Source: Heligmosomoides polygyrus polygyrus
Taxonomy: Eukaryota > Nematoda > Chromadorea > Rhabditida > Heligmosomidae
Direction of reading: 5' to 3'
Length of the DNA stretch: 64,000 bases
Assembly: GCA_947396885.1 (NCBI GenBank)
Contig: OX377204.1
Coordinates: forward strand, 7,130,001-7,194,000
This document shows, piece by piece, positions 22,880 to 33,609 of this stretch (positions within the stretch are counted from its first letter, which is position 1; the number at the start of each line of letters is the position of its first letter). The notes under the pieces are model-generated. The model was given only the letters and a program-made list of their open reading frames with translations, did not search any database and was not told the origin of the DNA. The position numbers and the translations under genes were made by a program.

Positions 22880-23700
22880 ATGAGAGGATAAGAGTGGATC
22901 GCTCCAGCGATCGGGGCTTCGGCTTCGGTTCTTCTGCTGATCGCTCCCAGCATTCGATCGCCCTCTCGGACTCTCTTCTCTTGTTCGTCCGGCATCGTCG
23001 GTCGAGTTCAGCCACACGTTCCGACAGATACGGTCAGCTCGAGTCTAGCTGCCGGTCGGCGGACTCGATGAGACTCAAGAGACTAAGTCTCAATGTCAAG
23101 ACTCAAAATACAAGCACAAAATTCAAGATATCAAGTTAGGTTATTGGCTTCTGTTTTTTTAGATATGGTTTTAGTTGTAGGTTTAAGAATTGGTCAATTG
23201 CTGATTGTAGATTAGTCGAAAATAAATATGTATGAAATAAAAGTATGTTCGATAAAACACCGGAACCCTTTTACATTTGGAAAGTGGTGCAGCCTAAAAC
23301 AATATTGGACTTTCAGACCCAGCCGAGGTCGTATGAATGCGCTATCAGTGCAATGTCAAAGAATTCATAGTAAACACGGAAACGGGCAGCTAAATTCACT
23401 GTTTTTCCAGCAGCGAGATGGTTTCAATTAATCCTACGCAATATTGTAGAGGCGCCTAACGTTCCGATATTTAAGAAGAAACTTCAAGAAGTAGATCTGC
23501 TATCAACTCATAACATTTCAGGTCTGTGAACGCCATCTGTACAGGTCAATGAAGATCAGAATGAGGAGTTCTTAATTTTCCTGACATATGAAGCACGACG
23601 GCGTAGAAAATTGTTTTCCATGGATTGAGTGTTTTCGATGTCATATTTTTACCTACTTTTAACAAAGTATTTATAGCAATTGAACAGTATCTGTATTCCA
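22880..23700. other. No supported gene
   Basis: Mostly unique sequence with an S- and R-rich open frame at 22894-23139 that lacks splice support. Nothing else recognised. Confidence 0.4.
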
Positions 23701-23759
23701 TCTCTATTCTATACTACATACTACTCTATCTATATGTGTCTTCTATATACTCAACATAC

Positions 23760-24145
23760 GACTTATACACTACTTATCGCGGGATTGTCCGCGATTCGAG
23801 CAATTGATCGACCATAGGAGGCCGCGACTTGACCAGATGGCCGCGTTTGACTGGTTGATCCTCTCTTGAGGTGGTCTATATCTGATTATGGGTGGTCAAA
23901 TTCCCCTATATAAGGCGCTATCCAGTGTGCTAACCCGGTCATTGTTACTTATGCACTGGTTGTGTTAGGTTGTCGTTCGCATAGGCTCTTTTAGTTAACA
24001 GTTCGTTCATAACACAGTTCGTTCGTTACATGCTACTAATGTATGTTGTTATTAAAAATGGTTTAATTACCCAAGTTTGAGGTACTAATAAAGTGTACAA
24101 CTACTGGTTGTTGCGGAGTCGAGTCTATCATCAACAACAACAACA
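23760..24145 (+). mobile_element. LTR-like unit with TATA box, SL1 sequence and AATAAA
   Basis: Features occur in the order of an LTR: TATATAAGG at 23907-23915, about 145 bases of leader, the 22-nt SL1 sequence at 24060-24081, and AATAAA at 24087-24092. A TTGTTGCGG...CATCAACAACA region follows. No partner LTR or gag-pol was found in the window, so this would be a solo LTR. I could not fix its ends or a target duplication. It could instead be an unusual SL RNA pseudogene embedded in other DNA. Confidence 0.4.
24060..24081 (+). ncRNA. Exact nematode SL1 spliced-leader sequence
   Basis: All 22 nucleotides of nematode SL1 are present (ending TTACCCAAGTTTGAG), followed at once by GTACTA, a splice-donor-like start as in SL RNA genes. 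The rest of an SL RNA is missing: no Sm site (AATTTTTGG type) and no 3' stem-loop in the next 100 bases. This is an SL1 mini-exon-like motif, not a functional SL RNA gene. Confidence 0.9.
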
Positions 24146-24248
24146 CTGAACCACCACAGCCAGCAATCTTCACACTACTTACGAAGAACAGCTTTAAGCC
24201 GTATGAACATAATCGCTTCAGAATTAACTCTTTGAAAGCTTTAAATTA

Positions 24249-24508
24249 CTAGAACCCATCCCCTGTTGAGTGCTTGTTAATCAGAACAGAAGAGAAGCAA
24301 TTGATCCACACCTCTCCTTTGCCAGCGTTTGACTCGCCTTCCGTAGCGATAATCCTGATGTAGTCTGCGTTCTCCTCCACAAGTTCCCATATCTTCGGTG
24401 AGATCGTAAATGTTAAAGCAGCACTACTGTTGACAGCGTCGTAGGCTTCAGCCCTTAAAGCATAAGATTTTGGTGAATAATCGTAGCCACGCACATATAT
24501 GTCTACAC
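24249..24508 (-). CDS. Terminal exon of an unrecognised gene
   Basis: The minus-strand exon begins after acceptor ctgtgacag/GTGTAGAC and runs 86 codons to TAG. The product contains IYVRGYDYSPKSYALRAEAY, TFTISPKIWELVEENADYIR and GKGEVWINC. Balanced amino-acid use and the absence of low complexity favour a real exon. It needs a phase-1 upstream exon, so it does not join directly to the 25964-25857 exon (phase 0). No family recognised. No clear AATAAA within 100 bases downstream. Confidence 0.5.
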
Positions 24509-24649
24509 CTGTCACAGTTCCTCTACGACTGCTGTAGCCTTATTAGGTGTATGTCTTGGCTTTGTAATCCGCTTATCCATGCCCTATGTATTCAATGACA
24601 TGTACTATTGGGTTTTTTGATAACTAACATCGTTTTTTAAATATGTTTC

Positions 24650-24790
24650 AAAGTGAATTTATTTATACCATTTTCACGTCGAATTGGACGCTTTTCAAAC
24701 CAAAATGAACACTTCTCTAATCAAATTGGACACTTTTCACGTCAAATTGGACACTCTTCTAAGCTTGTTCTAACTTTTGAAATCAAAACA
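24650..24790. repeat. AAATTGGACACTTTTCACGTC repeat region
   Basis: About five imperfect units of 20-30 bp containing ATTGGACACTTTTCACGTC and variants. The same motif recurs at 31010-31070, 32590-32700 (inverted), 33080-33180 and 33320-33425 (inverted). It is a dispersed interspersed repeat. No coding. Confidence 0.5.
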
Positions 24791-25539
24791 AACTCTCCCA
24801 AATAAAAATGACCTTTAGGCAGGTTAAACTACAGCCTCACTAACACGGTTTGAGTAACCTTTTGTTCGAGAAAAATTGGGTATAACTTTCTTTTTGAAAT
24901 GCTTTGTTCACCTGACCGTAGATGTGTATACATTTTAGAAAACTTTGAGAAAAAATAATAAACTAAATTTAAACTTTGAGTCCAACAGAACGTTTGAACG
25001 AGGAATGCAAGCAATGGAAAGAAAACAAACTTACGACGCGCATTTGAAGAGTGTGAGCAGGAGCAGAAAGGTTTTTGACGAAGAACAGAAATCTGATAAA
25101 TAGGTTGTCATAGTAGATGTACTAATGGAAAAGGCAGGAACGGTTGATCCTGCTATCACTGATAAGGTATACGGTACGCGATACGCCCCCTCCCCCCAGC
25201 AACGAGAAAAAGATCTATTTCAGTAAATTAGTATGGAATGCCAGGCAAACTCGTTTTCCCGAGAAAGAAGTACGCGTTCTAGAGTATATACCGCTAGAAT
25301 ACCAAATTTTTAGAAACTACTTTATTACGGGAACTATTTGAAGTTCATCGCTGAGTAGCACTCATATACCATCAGCTTCTGAAATATGGTAGAGAAACGT
25401 CAAACGCTCGACAGGAATGATTCGTGAGATCCATTTTTCTGAGACATTGTCGAACGTCTAGTACTCTCTATGTTCCTTTACGGGCAAATAAATGAGCTAC
25501 TGATAAGAGATGCCGACAATAAAGTACGGGAACCAGACT

Positions 25540-25684
25540 GCAAAAAGTCGTTGTTTTCTATGACAAAGGCTACATAAGATTTGAGTTTAAGGACGACTTT
25601 ATTGAGGCATTCAGTATAACAACTATCGATCTACGACCATCGGTCGCCGTGTCAGCAATTTCAAGGAGAATGAACGACTACATA
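25540..25684 (+). CDS. Coding exon, unrecognised (plus strand)
   Basis: An open segment reads QKVVVFYDKGYIRFEFKDDF, EAFSITTIDLRPSVAVSA and ISRRMNDYI, then ends at a good donor (ATAG/gtgagtatc). The acceptor is less certain (aaccag/ACTGC at about 25540 is possible). The alternating hydrophobic pattern resembles beta-barrel segments such as those in the nearby TULIP-like gene, but this is only a resemblance. It lies on the opposite strand to the exon at 25857-25964. Confidence 0.45.
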
Positions 25685-25849
25685 GGTGAGTATCTGACGC
25701 GCCAGCAGCGTCCATAGAGCGTGAATCGTAAATAGAGAGAGATTCTAGGATTGGCAGTTCTCCTTCTGCACGCAGCAGAAGGAACCACATGGAGACATCG
25801 TCGCAGCTGAACCGTGCTCAGTCAATACAATTAGCAGCACTCACAAGGA

Positions 25850-27770
25850 GAGCCTCCAAACTGGCGGTGATCTTTTGCAGTGCAATTTTTACAGGGTCTA
25901 GGGTCCCGTGTGCGAGGTCCAAAACTATAGTTGGTTTATCCGCAATGTTCTTCTGTGGTCGAAAAAACGCTTGTTGGCACGTGAGCGCGAAGATCATCGG
26001 CAATATTGTACTCTCGAGCCTCTAGAGGTCAACGAGAGGTAGAAAAAGAATTTAGAAAAAAACTTCGCCTAAGGGGAGGGGTTATTTGGGGTGCTGATCA
26101 CGAATCTGACATCAGTTTTTCGTATTGCGTTGGAGTTCGTTCGAAATTGGTGACCGTTCCCTTAGTCACCCGTACCTACCGTAACCTACCGTAATCCAGC
26201 GTAAAACGAAAAACTGATGTCAGGTTCGCGATCAGCACCCCAAATACCCCCCCCTCCCAGGCGAAGATTGACGGAATCGGTGACTATGACCTCGGCAGCC
26301 TTAGTTACCCGTGCCTACCGTAAGTTACCATAATCGGCCGAAATTTTAAAAACGGATGTCACATTCGTGATCAGCACTCCAAATAACCCCCGTAGGGGAA
26401 GTTTGAGCGAGAAAATCTTTCGACCTCTCCTCGTCCTCTAGAGTCCCGAAGGTACAATAGTGCCACTTAATCACACCCTGCCACCCGCCACCGGATGTGG
26501 TCGATTGGCCTAGTGCTAGTGTTGTAGCTTCACAGGTGCATGATCGTGAGTTCGATTTCCCCTCGTACTGTTGTGTCCTTGCACTTTGTGGTTTATCGTC
26601 AGGGGGACCTTTATCCACATTTCCAACACATCTTTGAAGAAAAAAAAAACACGGCAACAAATGCCGTTTACGTTCATCGAGCTCTTTGAAAGTGGAAAGG
26701 TGAGAATTTTTGACTTTCAGGTTAAGCAAGTAAAAGTAAGTGATGCGAGGTTCGTGATCAGCACCCCAAATAACCCCACGCACAAAGTTCGGGCGAAATT
26801 GGTGCTTCTGACCTCGCCACCCTCACTTACTCACACCTACTCTAACTCTCATAAGAAGACGGGAAACCCAGAAACCGATGTCAGATTCATGATCAGCACT
26901 CCAAGTAACACTCGTAACCGAAGTATGTATAAATAACTATTTTTCGATCTCGCTAGTACAGTGCATGAGCCCCTTTTGATTTTCGAACACTAAAGCTGTT
27001 TCAAGATGATAAGGTGTTGTAGATGGCAAATTCTGATAAAATCTTTACATGGATGTAGTCAAAACGTAGTAATAACAAACTGAACATCTATGCTTCTGTG
27101 TACCACCTGTTTTAAAAAAAGGACGTAGTAGCACCGACATTTTACTTTCTATGTAACCCTCCACCGCTTAACATATTCAATTGGTTTCCACGTCGAATAG
27201 CTTCACACCTCAATGACCGCCCTTGCTTGACCATGAAGACCAAGGTGCAAAGTCCGCTCAGGCCCAGGTTCGAGTGAGGGTGATGAAGGTCAGATGAACG
27301 AATTTCGCCCAAACTTTGTGAATGGGGGTTATTTGGGGTGCTGATTACGAATTTGGCATCATCAATCTTTGACTTGCTTAACCTGAAAGCCAAAAATACA
27401 CACCTTTCCACTTTCAAAGAGCGCGATGAAGTAAAAAAATGAAAATAGGGATAAGGGTTCCCACTGACGATAAACAACAAAATGCAAAGATGCCAGTACA
27501 GCGGGAGTCGAACCCACGACCATGCACCTGTGAAGCTACAGCACTAGTACTAGGCCAATCGACCACATCCGGTGGCGGATGACAGGGTGTGATGAACTTC
27601 GCGATCACGCGTCCACAAGCTTTTTTTTTTTTGACCACATAGGAGCATTCCGAAAAAACAAACTATGTTTTTGGATCCCACACACGGGACCGTACACCCT
27701 GTAAAAATTGCATCGTAAAAGCTCATCGCCAGTTTGGAGGCTCTCCTTGTCAGCCCTCTATTTGGGACAA
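25850..27770. repeat. 1.9-kb palindrome containing tRNA-like heads and a copied exon
   Basis: Inverted similarity joins 25850-26000 with 27600-27770 and 26450-26850 with 27270-27570. The second pair contains a tRNA-like head in each arm (TGGTCGATTGG as A box and, in the right arm antisense, GGTTCGACTCC as B box). GATCAC-module sequences occur at about 26070, 26225, 26360, 26745, 26885 and 27330. A run of CCGTACCTACCGTAACCTAC units lies near 26170-26200. Confidence 0.65.
25857..25964 (-). CDS. 36-codon internal exon, also copied in the palindrome's other arm
   Basis: Acceptor tttcgaccacag/AAGAAC and donor CTCCTT/gtgagtgc bound an in-phase exon of 36 codons reading KNIADKPTIVLDLAHGTLD and PVKIALQKITASLEALL. 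Both splice sites are good. A damaged inverted copy with flanking intron sequence is at about 27600-27770 on the plus strand. Function unknown. Confidence 0.55.
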
Positions 27771-28004
27771 TGATAATTTTAATTCCCTAGCCTCTGGTGA
27801 TGACCCAAAACTATAGGAATCCATCCACTTCTCTGCGACGAATTACAAAGCACGGAAACGATGAACAGTCGAATCACCGGAAACGCCTCTGATAAGGGAC
27901 TTCTGTGGACTTACGCGAACGATTCTCAACAACACCTATATGGCCTTATAGAGCGTTTAACAGGGAGCAAAGTGGTGAAGTTCGGTTTTGCCGCACTCCA
28001 CTGA

Positions 28005-28400
28005 CAGTGGAAAGGCTTGAAGCGTATATCTGAACTGGAAAAACGAGTCATATAGGAAGAATCTCCACCCTTCAGTTAGTATAAAAGCGAATTTCGTTTT
28101 TGCCAAGTCATTAAACCCAAGGAGTAGGGAAACTTGAAGCTACAGTGGAATACGGGCATCACGAGTTTGGGGATCTTGTACGCCCATGATGCCTCTTCCG
28201 GCGAGCGGCTCGGAGCCAGTGGAAGTGACGTTGCTTCATGCGACGAAGGTCCGGGGGTTCGGTTCTTCTGCGATGTTGCATCCTTGCATTTCAAGTGATT
28301 GGTTGAGATTTGAAGGATTCTGACGTCTGTAATATTTTCTGACGTTTTCTGCGCATTTTCTAAAACGGTCTAAAACAAACGAGTAGGTGAACCCCGAGAT
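28005..28400 (+). repeat. tRNA-headed repeat (family C), solitary copy
   Basis: Full-length relative of the arms at 13415-13760: ACCCAAGGAGTAGGG, tRNA-like head around GTCCGGGGGTTCGGTTC, and a TTGCATTTCAAGTGATTGG tail followed by TTCTGACGTCTGTAATATTT. No inverted partner is adjacent, which shows that the unit also exists alone. Confidence 0.7.
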
Positions 28401-28439
28401 TACTAGGGAGCAGGGGTGCTCGTAAATAAAAAACAATAA

Positions 28440-29750
28440 CATAAGATTAAAGGTAATCCAATTTTCGTTTATGGCGCTAATTTCAACTAAAGCTGAATAG
28501 TTTTCTAGTCAAAAGGACACCCTTGAAGTGAGCTGAAGACCTTAACACCTTTAAAACCGAACTGGCACGTTCTAAAAAGATTTCAATGAATTGTTGTTTG
28601 TTACACTTTATCTTACTTAAATAGGATAGGATTACATAAGTCGTGATCAAGTGAAAACCACAATCATAAAATAAAATTCCCATCCTTCCCGCACCCTTTA
28701 GAAAGCGTGTAAATCTACTTTGCCACAAACAATCACAAAAAATTCACTGTTTAAATTTGAGAAAAACAAAAATTACCAAACCGCTGACCAACCAAAAAAT
28801 GTTTACTCAAGTTATCCAACAAACATTGCGTCCTGAGCGAATGCACGTCAGAACCCTATCGTATGGCGCACAAAAAGAGCCCCTTTTCTCTGCATATTGA
28901 GATAAGCCTGAAATAGACCCAGGGACATCCCTGTTGCAGACGAATAGGACTGAAGCGTTATGAGCATATTTTTCTGGACTGTATAGTCAGATTGTTCTTG
29001 TATCTTAAATAATCATGAATGCTATTTCTTCACGGTTTCGTCTCAGTTCAATACGATTGGGTTACATAGTTTGATTCGATTATGAACAACTAGACGGTAT
29101 ATGGCTAGCTAGTAAATATGGATGAGCGAATGGACGTCTTCTTTCATGTGCAAGGCGATCTTGCCTTGACCACGCCTTTCTGTGTGGGCCAGAATGGAAC
29201 GATCACCTCCAACAATTTGAATGCGATGCACCGTACTAGCACCCGGTAGAAAAAAAAATGGAAGGAACCCGATTTTTGTGAGGAGTTGGTTTTCCATTTA
29301 CTTGTGGCCCACCTTCCTTCTTCTTGAGAACAGGTCCGATGCCATGCCTTAGCATTTACAAAGGGGTTCAGCCACAACAATGGCCTACTAGTGAAATTAT
29401 TAAGTACAGAGACAATTTGAACTCGATCCGCCTGGGCACAAGGCGGTGACTTTTGATTCGATTCCAAATCAGAATATGAACGAACAGACAATCAGACAAT
29501 AAATGGTAATGCACTGTGAGGGAGACTCTAACACTGAACCCGTTATTATAAATCGGCCTGGTTGGGGCTTCGCCGCCAAGCCCGAGAATAGGATGGGTGT
29601 TCGGTGTCTGTTAGGCCGCGGAGAGTATGGTAAGAAATAAGACAGTGATGGAGACAGAGGGGCCGTTCGAAAACAGCTCTGGAAGGAGTCGTAAACATTC
29701 GGAAAAATCGAACACCGCGCTTGACCTTGCATGAAAGACAGAGAGTGCTT
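28440..29750. other. No supported gene
   Basis: AT-rich sequence with short open frames on both strands but no splice-supported exon or recognisable repeat. Confidence 0.45.
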
Positions 29751-29752
29751 AC

Positions 29753-30112
29753 GGCACTAGTTAAAAGATCCGACTCCACCGACACGACTTCAGTCGAAAA
29801 AAAATTTCGCTGAAACTTCGCCCAGGGTGGTTATTTGGGGTGCTGATCACGAATCTGACATCCGTTTTGCACGATTTGGCTTAATAATGTAGATACTGGA
29901 AGGCACAGGATTACATCCTTGAGGTATGCTTTCCTTGCCTTTTTATTCCTCTGCTGATACATGCATATTGACGCTTATGAAATGTCAGACTGTGTTTTTG
30001 TCGATATCAGATTCGCGGTCAGCACCCAAATAACCCCTTTGTTAGACAAGATTTCAGCGAAAAAAATTCGACCGAAGTCGTGTCGGTGGAGTCGGAACTT
30101 TTAACTAGTGCC
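29753..30112. mobile_element. GATCAC-module foldback element, best copy
   Basis: Terminal inverted repeats of about 110 bp start GGCACTAGTTAAAAG and continue through GACTCCACCGACACGACTTC, a poly-A run, TTTCGCTGAAACTT, GGTTATTTGGGGTGCTGATC and ACGAATCTGACATCCG. The 130-bp centre is unique to this copy. A second copy with the same ends is at 31647-32013. No open frame. No target duplication seen. Confidence 0.75.
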
Positions 30113-30130
30113 AAAGGTTCTTTTAGATTT

Positions 30131-30330
30131 TCATGATGATTAAAAGAAAACTCGGACTACTTACAAGATTCCTACAGTTCAAACCATTGCGGTCCTCATA
30201 TGCCGTAGTCATATCAAGTGATTGCTCCAATCCAAGTCTAGGAAAGGAGCAGGATGTTCTTGAAGCAGGCGCTGCTTTAGATCCGGATTTCAACGATCTT
30301 CTTCTTCATCGACTTCAGTTTTGCAGTTAG
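30131..30330 (+). CDS. Possible terminal exon
   Basis: After a possible acceptor (attcctacag/TTCAAACC at about 30176) the frame reads FKPLRSSYAVVISSDCSNPS, then EQDVLEAGAALDPDFNDLLL and stops at TAG (30330). Composition is protein-like and the segment is outside repeats, but there is no paralogue or domain to confirm it. Confidence 0.3.
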
Positions 30331-30790
30331 GCACACTACGCTCTGTTATCGCTCCCGTCGCTGTCATCGCGAAAGATGAGCAAGCCTATGTAGGACAAAC
30401 CCTCGGCTAGCAGTTGGCTCAAGGGCCAGCCTCCTGACGGTTGCTGACAGCGCCACTGATCGATAGTTGGCGCGTCACCAACAGCGATCGATTCGCACGC
30501 CGTGCCAGCGGCGTGGCGTCGCCTGGGAGGTATAGATGGCTGATCCGGACTCATTGCTGTGCTTGTATGTTCCGTTTATCGTGTCGTCTGCTGTCAGCTG
30601 TAGAAGTCCGACTGCCAAAGTTCTCTTTACGTTCGCGTGTTCATCATGTTCACTGCTAGTCGAGCCATGGTGCTAACAACAGCAGCTAATGTTAGATGTT
30701 TATTCGCTTCCGCCGCCAAACACGCTATCACTGTAGGAGATTGGCTTCAAGGGCCAAGATGATGGGGTAATCCGGACTGTGAGGCGGAGT

Positions 30791-30931
30791 GGCGTTCTAT
30801 CCCCCGCCCTTTAAACAGAGGCGTGGCAAATGTCTGCGTCTCCACTATCTCGTAAGGCAGCCACTGGGCTCTCGAGCAAGCCCAGGGGGTTGGGGGTGGG
30901 CGGGCCAGGGGGACGAGGGGATAGAACGCTC
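30791..30931. mobile_element. Short MITE with GGCGTTCTA ends, copy 2
   Basis: Same ends and internal sequence as 9867-10008 (GGCGTTCTATCCCCCGCCC ... GGGGATAGAACGCT). Only the inner part near the right end differs. Confidence 0.7.
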
Positions 30932-31231
30932 GACCCCCGGACTGTGAGAGTAGCCTTTTGACTATGTGTTTTTCTTACCTTTCCTAATAGAAGAGTTATG
31001 TACACCATTTTCACTCGAATCGGACACTCTTCTATGTTATCCCACAAGTTTTGAGATCAAAGCAAGCTTTCCCATCATTAAACTAAATACTCTCCAAAGA
31101 GGTTAGAATAATTTTGGCACGACTTATCAATCGAATAAAAGTTGCGAGGTCTTGAACGAGGGCATGGCGCAATCTCGCTTTTGGCAGTAAAAAGTCGCCG
31201 CCCTCCTGTTCTTTATAACAAACTATAAACC

Positions 31232-31525
31232 ATTATGTTGTTACAGGATGTTTTGTTGCGATCAAAACTCTTGCGCCAGGCGGGACTCGAACCCGCATCT
31301 TCTGCTTTCCGGGCAGCGATGTTCGCCTTAGACCCTTCGACCTTTTTCACCGCACGTAACATCAGCGCCGGTGGTGTAAGACGAACATCTCTGCCCGGAA
31401 TGCAGAAGATGCTGGTTCGAGTCCCGCCTGGTACAAGAGTTTTGATCCCAACAAAACATCCTCTTACAACATACATATAGCCTCTCTACCAGCCGCTCCA
31501 GGCTTAAGCAAATGTGTTAGAACAT
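31232..31525. mobile_element. Twin-tRNA palindromic SINE-like element (family B), copy 2
   Basis: Flanked by TATAAACC (31224-31231, 31526-31533); the uninterrupted target is visible in the opposite palindrome arm at about 32123. Both arms have a near-complete tRNA-like head: antisense at about 31275-31350 and sense at about 31365-31440 (GCGCCGGTGGTGTAAG ... GGTTCGAGTCCCGCC). The right tail CTCTACCAGCCGCTCCAGG matches copy 1. Confidence 0.8.
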
Positions 31526-31646
31526 TATAAACCTTTATTTTCTCATAAAATGCGAATTTTATAAAATATCAAGCAAAGTGTTCACTTATTGGGCAAACTA
31601 AAAGTTCAAAGAAATCATACTAATATTTTACTCGAACGAAAAATTA

Positions 31647-32013
31647 GGCACTAGTTAAAAGCTCAGACTCCAACGACACCACTTCGGTCGAAAAAAAATT
31701 TCCGTTGAAACTTTGTCTTGGCGGGTTATTTGGGATGCTGATCACGAATCTGACATCCGTTTCATAAGCGTTAATATATTATAAAAGATTTCTAACCTTG
31801 AAAGAAAAACTGGAAGGGGTGCGAACGACCAACCTCTACATACCTGACGTCAATAGCAGAAACTTTAAGAATGTAATCCTGTGCCTTCCTGTATCTATAT
31901 TATCTAGCCAAATTGTGAAAAACGGATGTCGGATTCGTAATCAGCACCCTAAATAACCCCCTAAACGAAGTTTCGGCGAAAAAAAATTGTAGTCGGAACT
32001 TTCAACTAGTGCC
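31647..32013. mobile_element. GATCAC-module foldback element, second good copy
   Basis: Ends GGCACTAGTTAAAAG / complement, about 110-bp arms as in 29753-30112, and a different unique centre. It sits exactly at the axis of the larger palindrome, which suggests the larger arms may be part of a longer version of the same family. Confidence 0.75.
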
Positions 32014-32793
32014 TAATTTTTCGTTCAAGTAAAATATTAGTATGATTTTTTTAACTTTTAATTTGCCCAATAAGTGAACACTTTGTTTGATATTTTATAA
32101 ATTTCTCATTTTTATAAAAAATACGGGTTTATAGTGTTTTAGAAAAAAGGAAGGCGGCACTTTTTACTGCCAAAAACGAGATTGTGCCACGCCCTCGTCT
32201 AAGACGCCGCAATTTTTATTCAATTGATATCAACATTTCGGTTTTTATGGAGTTTGACCCGTATCAACAATGCAACATAGATAATTTAAAAGACACATAT
32301 TCTCACTTTGGTGCTTTATGTAAGCAGCATTTACACTATCAATCAAATTAAAATCGCGATGAGTCTTTCAAGTGCATGGAGCAATCTGGTTTTTAGTGCG
32401 CTATATGACTGCTGCTCTGTTGTGCTTCAAAACGAAATTTAATTTTTTTTCTTGAAAATTAGAAATTGTATAAAATTATTACATTCATTGGAGTAGCTGA
32501 TGTTAAAAAAAATAAAAATAAAAGTTATTCTAAATTTTCCTTGAACAAAATTTTTTTAAACTATCTTGGAGAGTCTGCAGCTTAACATGTGAGAAGTTCC
32601 CCTCGATTCGGAAGACGTTCAATTTGATTTCGAAGTTCATAGGCCAGCTTAGAAGAGTGTCCAATTTGATTTGAAAACTGTCCAACTCCACGTGAACATT
32701 ACATATTTTCACACAATCTTCGCGTGGTGATGGGTCACAGCTAGGGAAGCGAAACATTCTCCCTTACCATGAGCTGTAAATATCTGCGCCTAA

Positions 32794-32925
32794 GGCCCAT
32801 CCATACTTCGACGCCGAGCAACACAACGGCATGTAAAATGGCCAAATTGATCGATCGCGTCACTCAATCAATGTGGCCACTATGCGTGGCGTCGCTTCGC
32901 TCGGCGTCGAAGTATAAACGGGACC
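32794..32925. mobile_element. 132-bp palindromic MITE with TAA target duplication
   Basis: TAA lies at 32791-32793 and 32926-32928. Arms read GGCCCATCCATACTTCGACG and the complement of GGCGTCGAAGTATAAACGGG. It is small, perfectly bounded and non-coding. The duplication fits PIF/Harbinger-type elements, as for 3874-4134. Confidence 0.75.
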
Positions 32926-33609
32926 TAATAGGGAGTGCTCTCCTGCACTGTATTGCGTATTGCGCCAAAGTTGGTATAGGATGTAATTCCGGGTAGAAAT
33001 CCAGAGCGTGAGGTCCATCCCGTATCTCTTCCACACCATACAAGTTGACTCTTCCCGAAACAGGCTTACATGACCCTCAACAGTAGCAAATTGGACACTT
33101 TTAACGTGAAATTGAGCACTCTTCGAAAAATGCTTAAAGGTTTTGAAATCAAACTAACCTGAACATCTTTCAAATCAAAATTGGCGTCGATTTTATTTAA
33201 AAAATAAACATTTAAATTGTCACACTCACGCTTTGAACTTAAAAAATCCTAAGGAGATTATACCAAATTTTCCTTGAAAAAAAATTAATCTAACCATGTT
33301 GGGTAGTTAGCGTGTAAGAAGTTGGCTTCAATTTGGAAGACTTTCACTTTGATCTGAGTAGCATCAAATTTGTTAAGAAGATTGACTAATTTGACGTAGA
33401 ACTGTCGAGTGTGACGTGAAAATGCGGTGTATTATTTTCCAAGCGTATCATCTCTTTTTTAAAAGCTTCCAACAAACGCCAAAGAGGCTCAAACCAGTCC
33501 GGGGGGGGGGGGGGGAGGGGAGGGGGGTCATATTGTACTCAGTGCATAATCCCTTTGGCAAGAAGACACATGAATATCCAATAACATCAGTGATGGCGTA
33601 GCTCACCAG

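Larger units (their letters stand above)
31120..32225. repeat. 1.1-kb palindrome with two nested insertions
   Basis: The outer arms (31120-31231 plus 31534-31646, against 32014-32225) share GGCATGGCGCAATCTCGC, ACTATAAACC, AAGTGTTCACTTATTGGGC and AGTAAAATATTAGTATGATT. The GATCAC-module element 31647-32013 occupies the centre. The twin-tRNA element 31232-31525 is inserted into the left arm with an 8-bp duplication. Confidence 0.8.

Noticed and set aside
24060..24180. Complete SL RNA gene
   Set aside because: The 22-nt leader and GT are present, but the Sm-binding site and terminal stem-loop are absent in the following sequence.
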